From the NCBI RefSeq assembly GCF_913055165.1, contig NZ_CAJXJS010000001.1:1-64000 (forward strand): a DNA stretch of 64,000 nt, read 5' to 3'. Of this stretch, positions 21,466-30,076 are shown piece after piece; the stretch's first letter is position 1, and each line of letters opens with the position of its first letter. The notes below the pieces were generated by a model that had not been told where the DNA came from, ran no database searches, and worked only from the letters and a program-made list of their open reading frames with translations. Source of the DNA: an uncultured Devosia sp. (lineage in GTDB: Bacteria; Pseudomonadota; Alphaproteobacteria; Rhizobiales; Devosiaceae). The position numbers and the translations under genes are program-made.

Positions 21466-22488
21466 ATGAAAAAGATCGGCTTCCTCTCTTTTGGTCATTG
21501 GAGCCCGTCGCCCAATTCGGGCACGCGAACGGCGTCGGACGCTCTCCTGCAGTCAATTGATCTGGCCGTGGCCGCAGAGGAGCTGGGCGCTGACGGGGCC
21601 TATTTCCGGGTGCATCATTTTGCCCGCCAGCTTGCCTCACCCTTTCCGCTTCTGGCGGCGGTGGGTGCGAAAACAAGCAAGATCGAGATCGGCACCGCCG
21701 TTATCGACATGCGCTACGAAAATCCGCTTTACATGGCCGAGGATGCCGGGGCGGCCGACCTGATCTCCGAGGGGCGGCTGCAATTGGGTATTTCGCGCGG
21801 CTCGCCCGAACAGGTGATCGATGGCTGGCGCTATTTCGGCTACGAGCCGGCCGAGGGCCAGACCGATGCCGACATGGCCCGGCTCAACGCAGAAATTTTC
21901 CTCAAGGCCCTGACCGGCCAGGGTTTTGCCCAGCCCAATCCGCGCCCCATGTTTCCCAATCCCCCCGGCATGCTCAGGCTCGAACCCTATTCCGAGGGTC
22001 TGCTCGAGCGCATCTGGTGGGGTGCGGCCAGCGACGCCACGGCCGTCTGGGCGGCCAAGATGGGCATGAATTTGCAATCCTCGACACTCAAATTCGACGA
22101 AAGCGGCAAACCCTTCCACATCCAGCAGGCCGAACAGATCCGTGCCTACCGCGCCGCCTGGAAGGAAGCCGGCCACACCCGCACCCCACGCGTTTCGGTC
22201 AGCCGCTCCATTTTCGCCCTCGTCAATGATCGGGACCGCATGTATTTCGGCTCTGGCCGACCCGAGGAAGACCAGTTCGGCTACATCGAACCGGAAAAGC
22301 GCGCCGTCTTCGGCCGCGGCTATACGGCCGAACCGGACAAGCTGATCGAGGAACTCAAGCGCGACGAGGCCATCGCCGAGGCCGATACACTGCTGCTGAC
22401 CGTGCCCAATCAACTGGGTGTGGACTACAATGCCCATGTCATCGAGAGCATCCTCAAATATGTCGCCCCCGGTCTGGGTTGGCGTTAG
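21466..22488 (+). CDS. LLM-class flavin-dependent oxidoreductase
   Basis: A 340-residue bacterial luciferase-like monooxygenase, a TIM-barrel flavin enzyme using FMNH2 or F420-type cofactor. Visible family features are MKKIGFLSFGHW at the start, the SIDLAVAAEELGADGAYFRVHHFA segment, KIEIGTAVIDMRYENPLYMAEDAGAADLISEGRLQLGISRGSP, and a late IWWGAASDATAVWAAKMGMNL. The substrate cannot be read. It stands alone: the 276 bases before it hold the gyrB terminator and no other gene, and the next gene is convergent and overlaps its stop by four bases. Confidence 0.88.
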   Translation: MKKIGFLSFGHWSPSPNSGTRTASDALLQSIDLAVAAEELGADGAYFRVHHFARQLASPFPLLAAVGAKTSKIEIGTAVIDMRYENPLYMAEDAGAADLISEGRLQLGISRGSPEQVIDGWRYFGYEPAEGQTDADMARLNAEIFLKALTGQGFAQPNPRPMFPNPPGMLRLEPYSEGLLERIWWGAASDATAVWAAKMGMNLQSSTLKFDESGKPFHIQQAEQIRAYRAAWKEAGHTRTPRVSVSRSIFALVNDRDRMYFGSGRPEEDQFGYIEPEKRAVFGRGYTAEPDKLIEELKRDEAIAEADTLLLTVPNQLGVDYNAHVIESILKYVAPGLGWR

Positions 22489-23015
22489 TCAGGCAAGCGA
22501 AATGGCGATTGGTCGCAATCATTGGCCCGCCAATAGCGCTCGACCGGCGTGAACGCCCCATTCGCCAGCAGTTCGACACGTGCGGCAAATGCCATGGCGC
22601 GGCATTCATCGGCGCCAGCGACGACGTGCACCATCTCGTGCAGCACCGTGAGCCGCCGCAGTGCCGGGGTTCCGTCGGCAGAAAACTGCGGGCAGACGAC
22701 CATGCGCACCCGGCCGTCATGGGCCGGCAGGTGCACATAGGCGGCAAACCGCGCGCAGGCGCCGCTGTTCTCCGCAGGTTCGATCAGCTCCACGGCGATC
22801 TCTCCGCCCCAATGCCGGGAGGCAAATTGTCCCTCCGTAAGGGCGTCCTGATAGGCAGTCACATCGACCCCGAAGTTCTCGGCCGCTAGTCCTGTCCGCG
22901 CCGTCTCAAAGGCGGCGATAGCGTCGTTGAACGCGGTCTGGACCGCATCGGCCCTGGGCTGGACAGCCGACAGGAGCAATATGGACAGGGCAAGCAAAGG
23001 CAAAAGCGCGCGCAT
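22485..23015 (-). CDS. secreted protein with HExxH metallopeptidase-like motif
   Basis: A 176-residue exported protein. I start it at 23015, where a signal peptide begins (MRALLPLLALSILLLSAVQPRADA); the longer frame upstream has no such sign. Near the C-terminus is HEMVH (126-130), followed by VVAGADECRAMAFAARVE, which offers acidic residues at 137 and 148 as a third zinc ligand, as in gluzincins. Four cysteines in the mature part could form disulfides. I do not recognise a named family. It is convergent with the oxidoreductase gene and divergent from the penicillin-binding protein gene, 258 bases away. Confidence 0.65.
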   Translation of the reverse strand: MRALLPLLALSILLLSAVQPRADAVQTAFNDAIAAFETARTGLAAENFGVDVTAYQDALTEGQFASRHWGGEIAVELIEPAENSGACARFAAYVHLPAHDGRVRMVVCPQFSADGTPALRRLTVLHEMVHVVAGADECRAMAFAARVELLANGAFTPVERYWRANDCDQSPFRLPD

Positions 23016-23273
23016 GACCGATGTGTTGCCCTGCCTGCTCTGCGCTGGCAAGAGCTGTGGCAGGTCTGTCACACATGCCGCACAAGTGGCGACTTGACCC
23101 ATAAACCGGCCACAATTGGCGCGGAGAAGCGTCTGCCATGTGCTGCTGGACCGCAGCGGGTGTTTAGCCAGTCGATATCGACCGATCTTAACCTCTTGCT
23201 TACCATTTGTTTCCCTTGCTGGACGAACAGGGTAGAAGCAGCTTGGATCCCTTCCCTTCACTAGGTTTGCCTG

Positions 23274-25991
23274 ATGGATTTCCGCATTTCGGCCGATGAT
23301 CGCGTTGGCGCTCCCAAGGATCGCCAGAACAAGACCCAGGCGCGGCCTGCGGCGAAGGGACAGCGCGTCGAGCCGACCATGGGACAGACCATGGCCTTCT
23401 CCGTGGATGAAGTCCGCACCGGTGGCGCCGGGGGCGGCGGTAAGCCGCCCAAATCACCGAAGAAGCCGGCGCGCAAGGGCAGGGCCGAACCGGCTCGCCC
23501 GCGCCGCAAGAAGCGTTCCGGCGGCCTGTTGATGGGCCTGTTGTGGTGGGGTTTTGTCGCCTGCCTTTGGGGTGGTCTGGCCGTGATAGGCGTTATCGTC
23601 TATTACGGGGCCCAACTGCCGTCCGCCGATACTTGGGCAATCCCCGAGCGTCCCCCAAATATTCGCATCCTGGCGGCCGATGGCAGCCTGATTTCCAATC
23701 GCGGTCAGACCGGCGGCGAGGCCATCACCTTCCGCGAGCTGCCCCAATATGTGCCGGCGGCCTTCATTGCCTCGGAAGACCGGCGCTTCATGAGCCATTT
23801 CGGCGTCGACCCGATCGGGCTGCTCTCGGTGGCCGTGGAAATGGTAGAAGCGCGCGGCGTGACCCGCGGCGCCTCGACCATCACCCAGCAGGTCGCCAAG
23901 AACCTGTTCCTTACACCGGACCAGACCTTGGGCCGCAAGGTGCAGGAAGCCATTCTCGCCGTCTGGCTGGAACAGAACTTCACCAAGGAAGAAATCCTCG
24001 AACTCTATATGAACCGGGTCTATTTCGGCTCGGGCGCCTACGGCATCGAGGCGGCGGCACAGACCTATTTCGGCGTTTCGGCGCGTAATCTTTCGTTGGG
24101 CCAGGCCGCCATGCTGGTCGGCATTCTGCCAGCACCCTCGGCCTATAATCCCAAGGCTAACCCCGATACCGCCCGGGACCGGCAGCGCCTTGTCCTCAAT
24201 GCCATGGCGCAGGAAGGCTATATCACCCGCGAAGAAGCCGACGCGGCCCGCATCGATCCCAACCAGACCATTCGCACCGTCGTCGCCGGTTCCGAATCCT
24301 ATGTCGCTGACTGGGTCGAAAGCCTGATGACCGCCTATATCGGCGAGATCGAAGGTGACGTGGTGGTCCAGACCACCATCGACTACAAGATGCAGAAAGA
24401 CGCCGAGTTCATCGTCAAGGAGGCGGTGGCCAATGAGGGGCCGAAGCGCGGCTTCTCCCAGGGGGCTCTCGTGGCGATGGATGTCGATGGTACGGTGCGC
24501 GCCATGGTGGGCGGCGTGGACTACCAGGCCAGCCAGTATAACCGGGCCATCACCGCCAAGCGCCAGCCGGGCTCGACCTTCAAGCCCTTCGTTTATATGG
24601 CCGCCATGGAGAAGGGCTACACGCCCGACACTTTGGCCGAGGACGCCCAATTTGAATATGAGGGCTGGAGCCCGCGCAATGCCTCGGGCAAATATGCCGG
24701 GACGGTCACCTTGCGGCAGGGCCTGGCCTATTCGCTCAACACCATCGCGGCACGACTGGCGATCGACGTCACACCCGAGAAGGTGATCGAAGTGGCCATG
24801 CGCATGGGCATTTCCTCCAATCTCACGCCTGTCCCCTCGATTGCGCTGGGCACCCAGGAAGTGAACCTGCTCGAGCTGACCAGTGCCTACGCGCCCTTCG
24901 CCAATGGTGGCATGGGGGTCATACCCAATGTCATCACCAAGATTTCGGACGTCCAGGGCAATGTGCTCTATGAGGCCTCCAATGCCGGACCGGGCCGGGT
25001 GGTCGACCCCAACGTGCTCGCCGAGATGAACGACATGCTCAAGACGGCCGTTGAAGTGGGGACCGGTCGCGGCGCCAATCTGGGTGGTTGGGACTTTGCC
25101 GGCAAGACGGGTACCAGCCAGAACGCCCGCGATGCCCTGTTCGTTGGCTACACTTCGGCCATGGTCACTGGCGTGTGGCTGGGCAATGACAACGACACCA
25201 AGACCACGCTCTCGGGTGGCAATGTGCCGGCCAATATCTGGTCCGAGTTCATGACCAAGGCGCATGCGGGCCGTTCGCCTGCATCCATTCCCGGTGGCTC
25301 CTATGCCGGCCAGCTGATCGCCCAGCAGATGATCGATCCCAATACCGGCATGCCGGCAATCGATCCGGCCACGGGTCAGCCCATGGTGCAATATGTCGAT
25401 GGGGGTACCGGTCAGCCGGTCCAGACGATGACCGACCCGACCACGGGGCAGGTCGTGGCCATTGACCCGGCGACCGGCCTGCCCATTGAGGGTCTGGCGC
25501 CTGTGGACAGCCAGTCTATCAACCCGCCGATCCAGACCGGAACCATGGTGGATCCGGCCACCGGACTACCGGTCGGCCTGCAATACGATCCAGCCACCGG
25601 GCTCAACTATGATCCGGCGACGGGCGCGCAGTATGATCCCGCCACCGGTCTTCCAATCGATCCGGCAACAGGTCTGCCCCTGGCTACCGGAGGCGAGGCC
25701 GCGGTGCAGTACGATGCCAATGGTCAGGCCATTGACCCGGTCACCGGCTTCCCGCTGCAACAGCAGGCCAATGGGTTTGGAACCGCGCCTATCGACCCTG
25801 AAACGGGCCTGCCGATGACGCTCATCGTCGATCCGGCGACCGGCCAACAGGTCTGGGTGTCCAGCGCCCCCGCCGGACAGCAGGCTGTTCCCCAGGGTCA
25901 GATTGTCCCGCCCGGCCAGGTACAGCAACAGCCGACTTATCAGGAGCCGCAGCGCCAGCGCACTCTGATGGACTTGATCTTCGGCAACTAA
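23274..25991 (+). CDS. class A penicillin-binding protein 1A with DPATG-repeat tail
   Basis: A bifunctional peptidoglycan glycosyltransferase and transpeptidase of 905 residues. The cytoplasmic N-terminus (1-85) is basic and ends in a Lys/Arg cluster before a membrane span at about 90-112. The glycosyltransferase has catalytic Glu168 in ASEDRRF and the RGASTITQQ motif; the transpeptidase has S434-T-F-K437, S487-L-N489 and K611-T-G613. From about 685 to 860 comes a tail of about a dozen imperfect repeats of the form x-D-P-A-T-G-x-P, then a Gln/Pro-rich end. The tail is longer and more regular than I expect for the family. A strong terminator follows. Confidence 0.92.
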   Translation: MDFRISADDRVGAPKDRQNKTQARPAAKGQRVEPTMGQTMAFSVDEVRTGGAGGGGKPPKSPKKPARKGRAEPARPRRKKRSGGLLMGLLWWGFVACLWGGLAVIGVIVYYGAQLPSADTWAIPERPPNIRILAADGSLISNRGQTGGEAITFRELPQYVPAAFIASEDRRFMSHFGVDPIGLLSVAVEMVEARGVTRGASTITQQVAKNLFLTPDQTLGRKVQEAILAVWLEQNFTKEEILELYMNRVYFGSGAYGIEAAAQTYFGVSARNLSLGQAAMLVGILPAPSAYNPKANPDTARDRQRLVLNAMAQEGYITREEADAARIDPNQTIRTVVAGSESYVADWVESLMTAYIGEIEGDVVVQTTIDYKMQKDAEFIVKEAVANEGPKRGFSQGALVAMDVDGTVRAMVGGVDYQASQYNRAITAKRQPGSTFKPFVYMAAMEKGYTPDTLAEDAQFEYEGWSPRNASGKYAGTVTLRQGLAYSLNTIAARLAIDVTPEKVIEVAMRMGISSNLTPVPSIALGTQEVNLLELTSAYAPFANGGMGVIPNVITKISDVQGNVLYEASNAGPGRVVDPNVLAEMNDMLKTAVEVGTGRGANLGGWDFAGKTGTSQNARDALFVGYTSAMVTGVWLGNDNDTKTTLSGGNVPANIWSEFMTKAHAGRSPASIPGGSYAGQLIAQQMIDPNTGMPAIDPATGQPMVQYVDGGTGQPVQTMTDPTTGQVVAIDPATGLPIEGLAPVDSQSINPPIQTGTMVDPATGLPVGLQYDPATGLNYDPATGAQYDPATGLPIDPATGLPLATGGEAAVQYDANGQAIDPVTGFPLQQQANGFGTAPIDPETGLPMTLIVDPATGQQVWVSSAPAGQQAVPQGQIVPPGQVQQQPTYQEPQRQRTLMDLIFGN

Positions 25992-26009
25992 CACGCCGCC
26001 ATGTACATC

Positions 26010-26039
26010 AAAGGCCCCGGGAGCGATCCCGGGGCCTTT
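26010..26039. terminator. bidirectional terminator between the penicillin-binding protein and the L,D-transpeptidase
   Basis: A perfect 13-bp hairpin, AAAGGCCCCGGGA and TCCCGGGGCCTTT with loop GCGA, sits between two convergent genes. The A-rich and T-rich ends let it work in both directions. Confidence 0.85.
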
Positions 26040-26083
26040 GCTTGTCGCGTCTTCCAGAATGGTGCGTCGCGATGCCACGCACC

Positions 26084-26773
26084 TCAAATCACCAGGATCG
26101 GTGCTCCATTGGGAACGCGCTCATAAAGATCGATGACATCGTGGAACAACAAGCGCACGCAGCCGGACGACACCGCCTTGCCGATCGAGGCGACGTCCAT
26201 GGTGCCGTGGATCCGGTAGAGGGTGTCCCGATTGCCCTGATGGATATAGAGCGCGCGGGCGCCCAGGGCATTGAGCAGGCCCGGGGGCTGACCATGACGA
26301 TAGATTTCCAGTTCCGGCTGGCGCGCGATCATCTCGGCCGGTGGCGTCCAGACAGGCCATTTCCGTTTATAGGCGATGTGACCCTGGCCACTCCATTCGA
26401 AGCCGGCGCGTCCCAGCCCGACGCCATAGCGCATTGCCCGGCCCGATGGCATGGTGAAATAGAGGAAGTAACTGGTGGTATCGACGACCACCCGACCCGC
26501 TGGCTCCCCGGTTGGGTTGACGACGTCCTGTCGCCAGTAGTCCGGGTTCATCAGCGAAATGTCGGCCGCCGGTACGGGATGTGCTTCCTCCGGGCGGGCT
26601 GCATACATGGCCAGCACATCGAGGGGTATGGTGGGGCGGGTAGGCGTCGCCACCGCAGTGGCCAGGCGTGTGGTGCCGCTGGTGGAGCAGCCGGCAAGAG
26701 TGAGAGCGCCGAGGCCGGCAAGGCCGGCCATGACGGCGCGGCGCGACAGGGTCGCGTCGGTAAATGAAGACAT
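26084..26773 (-). CDS. L,D-transpeptidase, YkuD family
   Basis: A 229-residue exported enzyme that would form 3-3 cross-links in peptidoglycan or attach lipoproteins to it. The N-terminus combines a twin arginine (SRRAVMAG) with a hydrophobic core and the lipobox LAGC, so it is probably a lipoprotein, possibly Tat-exported. The YkuD signature is complete: His189 in HGTMDVASIG and catalytic Cys205 in SSGCVRLL. It faces the penicillin-binding protein gene, so two cell-wall enzymes are neighbours, though not one operon. Confidence 0.9.
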   Translation of the reverse strand: MSSFTDATLSRRAVMAGLAGLGALTLAGCSTSGTTRLATAVATPTRPTIPLDVLAMYAARPEEAHPVPAADISLMNPDYWRQDVVNPTGEPAGRVVVDTTSYFLYFTMPSGRAMRYGVGLGRAGFEWSGQGHIAYKRKWPVWTPPAEMIARQPELEIYRHGQPPGLLNALGARALYIHQGNRDTLYRIHGTMDVASIGKAVSSGCVRLLFHDVIDLYERVPNGAPILVI

Positions 26774-26836
26774 GAGGCAATCCTTGGTCCGGATGGGACC
26801 ATAAGCGTTTAATGTGTTTTGACTTGGCCCTGGCGC

Positions 26837-27175
26837 TCAGATGTGCCGGGGTGGACGCAGGGGAACCGGCTCGGTCCAGATGGGGGCCTGTGCTGTCAAT
26901 TCGGGCCACAACCTTGGGTCCGGCATTGTCGGTGGCACCCCCGGCAGGGACGTAGGGATGGCCTGGTGGTGTCCGCAGGGCATGGTAATCCCAGTCCCCA
27001 GATCAATCTGGCCGCGCTGTACATGTACCACCACCGGAATGGGTTGATTGAGCGCATCGACATGGTTGAGCACCACAATGGGTGTGCTGACATAGCGATG
27101 GGCATGCGCGGTCGTGGCGCCGGCCACGGCGGCAAAGGCAAAGATGACGATGATGAGAGCCACGAGTCGACGCAT
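26837..27175 (-). CDS. small secreted protein, unknown
   Basis: A predicted exported protein of about 112 residues. The start at 27175 opens a clear signal peptide (MRRLVALIIVIFAFAAVAG, cleavage after TTAHA); a longer start at 27190 adds five residues. The mature part is Pro- and His-rich (MPCGHHQA; LPGVPPTMPDP; EPVPLRPPRHI) with a single Cys. I do not recognise a family. It lies between the L,D-transpeptidase and the YgjP-type gene, all leftward. Confidence 0.5.
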   Translation of the reverse strand: MRRLVALIIVIFAFAAVAGATTAHAHRYVSTPIVVLNHVDALNQPIPVVVHVQRGQIDLGTGITMPCGHHQAIPTSLPGVPPTMPDPRLWPELTAQAPIWTEPVPLRPPRHI

Positions 27176-27224
27176 ATCCTGCTGATACATCAGCGATTGC
27201 GGCAGGATCGGGGCATAATGGGGA

Positions 27225-27974
27225 TTAGGGTGCTTCTCCGGGCGCTTGCCAGGCCATCAGCTCCCGACCGTGTGCTTTGAGCCACGCTTTGCCACGCTCC
27301 ATGTCGGGCAAGGTCCGCCGGACCGTGGCCCAGAAGGCAGGCGAATGGTTCATCTCCAAAAGGTGGGCCACCTCATGGGCGGCGACATAGTCCAGCACAT
27401 GCGGCGGGGCCAGGATCAGCCGCCAATTATAGTTGATATTGCCGCTCGAGGAGCAGGAGCCCCAGCGGCTGGACTGGCTGCGCAGCCGCACCTGCTTCAC
27501 CCCAACGCCAAGCCGCCCGGCATGCAAATCGCTCTGGGCCTCAAGATCGGCCAGTGCCTGGACCTTGAGCCAGTCATAGAGCCGGCGGGGCTGGTGTTCG
27601 GGCTCGCCAGGAACCAGCAGCACCGGACCTTCTGCGGTCGCGCTGGCCTCAACGCGGCCGCGCAGCCGGCCGGTGGCGATGACCCGGTGCATGACCCCCC
27701 GAAGCGGTACGGCCGCGCCGGCTACGAGCCTTTGCGCCTGCGTCGCCCGCGGCAATCGAGCAGCCAGCCAGTGCCGGTGCCGATGGAGAAACGCTTCAGC
27801 GTCCGCCCAGCGCGCGCCCTCGGGCAGGGTCAGCAGCGGCCCGGTCGCGGGCAGAGACAGGCGGAACGAACGCGCCCGGCTTGAGACTTTGACAGCGATC
27901 TCCACGGCCTGGCCGTCGAGCATCAGCTGTGTGGTCCTGGGAGGCGGGGTGCGCTGGCGCAGGAAGGAGAACAT
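27225..27974 (-). CDS. YgjP-like (DUF45) metallopeptidase
   Basis: A 249-residue cytoplasmic protein of the M48/SprT-like YgjP (DUF45) family, a zinc metalloprotein found across bacteria with no settled substrate. I start it at 27974 (MFSFLRQRT), because the upstream open frame has no similarity. Family marks are RSQSSRWGSCSSSGNINYNWRL and the zinc motif HEVAH (200-204) with His210 in LLEMNHSPAFW. It is separated from the DUF2852 gene by a terminator. Confidence 0.88.
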   Translation of the reverse strand: MFSFLRQRTPPPRTTQLMLDGQAVEIAVKVSSRARSFRLSLPATGPLLTLPEGARWADAEAFLHRHRHWLAARLPRATQAQRLVAGAAVPLRGVMHRVIATGRLRGRVEASATAEGPVLLVPGEPEHQPRRLYDWLKVQALADLEAQSDLHAGRLGVGVKQVRLRSQSSRWGSCSSSGNINYNWRLILAPPHVLDYVAAHEVAHLLEMNHSPAFWATVRRTLPDMERGKAWLKAHGRELMAWQAPGEAP

Positions 27975-28056
27975 GGTGCTCCAGTGAATCAGATCGGGCC
28001 AGTGTAACGCATTTGGCGCCAGCTTGCCCTTCCCCATGCTAGTGCAGCCCCGAATG

Positions 28057-28080
28057 AAAAAGCGCCCCTTGTGGGGGCGC
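28057..28080 (-). terminator. terminator of the DUF2852 gene
   Basis: On the minus strand GCGCCCC and GGGGCGC form a 7-bp stem with loop CACAA, followed by five T. It lies about 45 bases after the DUF2852 stop. Confidence 0.8.
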
Positions 28081-28122
28081 CAGTCGTCATTGGAGGCTAG
28101 GGAAGTCGGGAGGGACAACGGC

Positions 28123-28578
28123 TTACTGGCCGTTATTGTTGCCCCAATTGTTCTGGTTGTTGTCGCCAAAGCCCTGGCGGTTGCCGCGATGCTCGCTCAT
28201 GAAGCGGTCGAATTCCTCGCGGTCCTTGGCCTTGCGCAGATTGGCCATGTACTCGTGGAAGGCGTCGATCTCGGCATCGAGACGGGCGCGTTCTTCCTCA
28301 AGGCGCTTGAGCTGTTCTGTACGGTACTCGTCAAAGGCGGCATTCCCTGAGGAGGTGAATTCGCTGCGGCCGAAGCCGTGATGCTTGGAATTGTTGCGCA
28401 TATAGCTACACCCCTTGTTCCAATAGGCCTGTGCCTTTTCGGCGGAGCCGCCGAATTTTTCACCCCAGAGGATATAGGCCAGCATCGCCAGGCCGAGCGG
28501 CCAGAAGATGATGAAACCCAGAACCATGAGGGCGATGGTCAGCGGGGACCATTGCGGTTTGATGATTGCAGTTGTCAT
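28123..28578 (-). CDS. DUF2852 membrane protein
   Basis: A 151-residue protein typical of DUF2852, common in Alphaproteobacteria and of unknown function. I start it at 28578 (MTTAIIKPQWSPLTI). One long hydrophobic segment follows (IALMVLGFIIFWPLGLAMLAYILW, about 14-37), then a charged cytoplasmic or periplasmic coiled-coil-like region (DEYRTEQLKRLEEERARLDAEI) and a low-complexity Asn/Gly/Gln tail. It is divergent from regB over about 140 bases, so it may share a promoter region with that redox regulator. Confidence 0.85.
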   Translation of the reverse strand: MTTAIIKPQWSPLTIALMVLGFIIFWPLGLAMLAYILWGEKFGGSAEKAQAYWNKGCSYMRNNSKHHGFGRSEFTSSGNAAFDEYRTEQLKRLEEERARLDAEIDAFHEYMANLRKAKDREEFDRFMSEHRGNRQGFGDNNQNNWGNNNGQ

Positions 28579-28717
28579 ATCGTTCGTCTCCCAGTCACGA
28601 TGAGACTCAAATGGTCCGCCGCAGGGCAGGATCAAGCATGTGCCTACCAATTTTTGTGCTTGAAATCGGCATTGGTGCTTCCTATGCGCCACAAATGACA
28701 GCCTCGGAGCGAGCGGC

Positions 28718-30025
28718 ATGACCGAACAGACACTCCCGCAATTGCCCTTGCCCGCAAGCTGGCGGCCCTTGCGCCTGCAGACACTGGTCATTCTGCGCTG
28801 GCTGGCAGTGATCGGGCAGACCATCGGCGTTCTTTTCGTCAATTGGGGACTGGGCTTTCCCCTGCCGCTGCTGGAATGCCTGTTGCTCATCGGTCTGTCG
28901 GCGGCGCTCAATATCGGTCTGACCTTGCGCCTTGGGCCGCACTTTCGTCTTTCCGCGCGGGTCGCCGCCCTGCAATTGGCCTTCGATCTTTGTCAGCTCG
29001 GTGGCCTCCTGGCCCTGACGGGTGGACTGGAAAACCCATTCGCGCTGCTGCTGCTTGCCCCGGTCTCGGTGTCGGCGACCTCGCTGCCCAAGCGCCAGGC
29101 CTTTCTGGTCGCGCTGCTGGCCGCAGCCATCGCTTCGGTGCTGGCCGTCATGCACCTGCCGCTGCCCTGGGAGCCTGACCAGCACATTGTTTTCAACCGC
29201 ATCTATGTCATCGGCATCTGGGTGTCGATCATCTGCGGCGTGGTCTTCATCTCCGCCTATACCAATCGGGTGGCGAATGACGCCCGCCAGATCGCCGATG
29301 CCCTGGCCGCTACCGAACTGGCGCTGTCCCGGCGCGAGCAATTGTCGGCGCTCGATGGCCTGGCTGCAGCGGCGGCGCATGAACTGGGCACGCCGCTGTC
29401 TACCATTGCCCTGGCCGCCAAGGAGATGCGCGACGAGGTCGACAAGAACAGCCAGCTGGCTGAGGACGTGGAACTGATCATTGCTCAGGCGGCGCGTTGC
29501 CGGGCCATTCTGGCCAAGCTCCGGAACCTGGGCAGCGAGCCGGCGGACCTGTTTGCCGAGGCGCCTCTGCCGGACATTCTCGACGAGGTGGCGCGGCCTC
29601 ATGAAGGGCGAGGCAAGGTGATCCTCTTCGACGCCGAAAACACCGCAGGACCGCCTCCGGTCTTTCCCCGCAGTGTGGGCCTGCTCTATGGGCTGGGCAA
29701 TCTGATCGAGAATGCCACCGATTTTGCCGCCCAGACGGTCCGCATCGAGAGCGGCTGGGATCAACACCGGATTACCGTTTCCATCATTGATGACGGCAAG
29801 GGCTTCGCGCCCGAACTGATCGCCCGGCTTGGCGAACCATACCTCACCAGCCGCCCGCGCGACCCGGCAGGCAGCGACGCCCACCAGCCCGGCGGCCTGG
29901 GCCTGGGCATCTTCATTGCCAAGACCCTGCTGGAACGAACCGGGGCCCGGCTCACTTTCGACAATGCCCAGCCCAACGGTCACGCGCGGGTGCGCATCAC
30001 CTGGCTGCGCAGCAGCCTGGAGTGA
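28718..30025 (+). CDS. regB: ActS/RegB/PrrB redox-sensing histidine kinase
   Basis: A membrane histidine kinase that senses quinone redox state and phosphorylates RegA. The 435-residue protein has about six membrane segments in the first 170 residues, the quinone-site motif GGLENPF (102-108), the phospho-acceptor His221 in AAAAHELGTPLST, and Cys261 in ARCRAILAKL, which matches the redox-active cysteine of RegB. The ATPase lobe has NLIENATDFA and GGLGLGIFIAKTLLER. It is followed by regA in the same direction, 51 bases on. In relatives the pair governs respiration, nitrogen and carbon fixation genes. Confidence 0.93.
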   Translation: MTEQTLPQLPLPASWRPLRLQTLVILRWLAVIGQTIGVLFVNWGLGFPLPLLECLLLIGLSAALNIGLTLRLGPHFRLSARVAALQLAFDLCQLGGLLALTGGLENPFALLLLAPVSVSATSLPKRQAFLVALLAAAIASVLAVMHLPLPWEPDQHIVFNRIYVIGIWVSIICGVVFISAYTNRVANDARQIADALAATELALSRREQLSALDGLAAAAAHELGTPLSTIALAAKEMRDEVDKNSQLAEDVELIIAQAARCRAILAKLRNLGSEPADLFAEAPLPDILDEVARPHEGRGKVILFDAENTAGPPPVFPRSVGLLYGLGNLIENATDFAAQTVRIESGWDQHRITVSIIDDGKGFAPELIARLGEPYLTSRPRDPAGSDAHQPGGLGLGIFIAKTLLERTGARLTFDNAQPNGHARVRITWLRSSLE

Positions 30026-30076
30026 TCGGACCGGTTGGTTTTGACGTAGCGTGAGCAAAGGAATATTGGAAAAGCC

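Noticed and set aside
23454-25391. 645-codon leftward frame opposite the penicillin-binding protein
   Set aside because: Antisense shadow of a gene with every catalytic motif intact.
25325-25860. DPATG repeat DNA considered as a tandem-repeat non-coding element
   Set aside because: It is in frame with the penicillin-binding protein and the repeats are degenerate at the DNA level, so it is coding.
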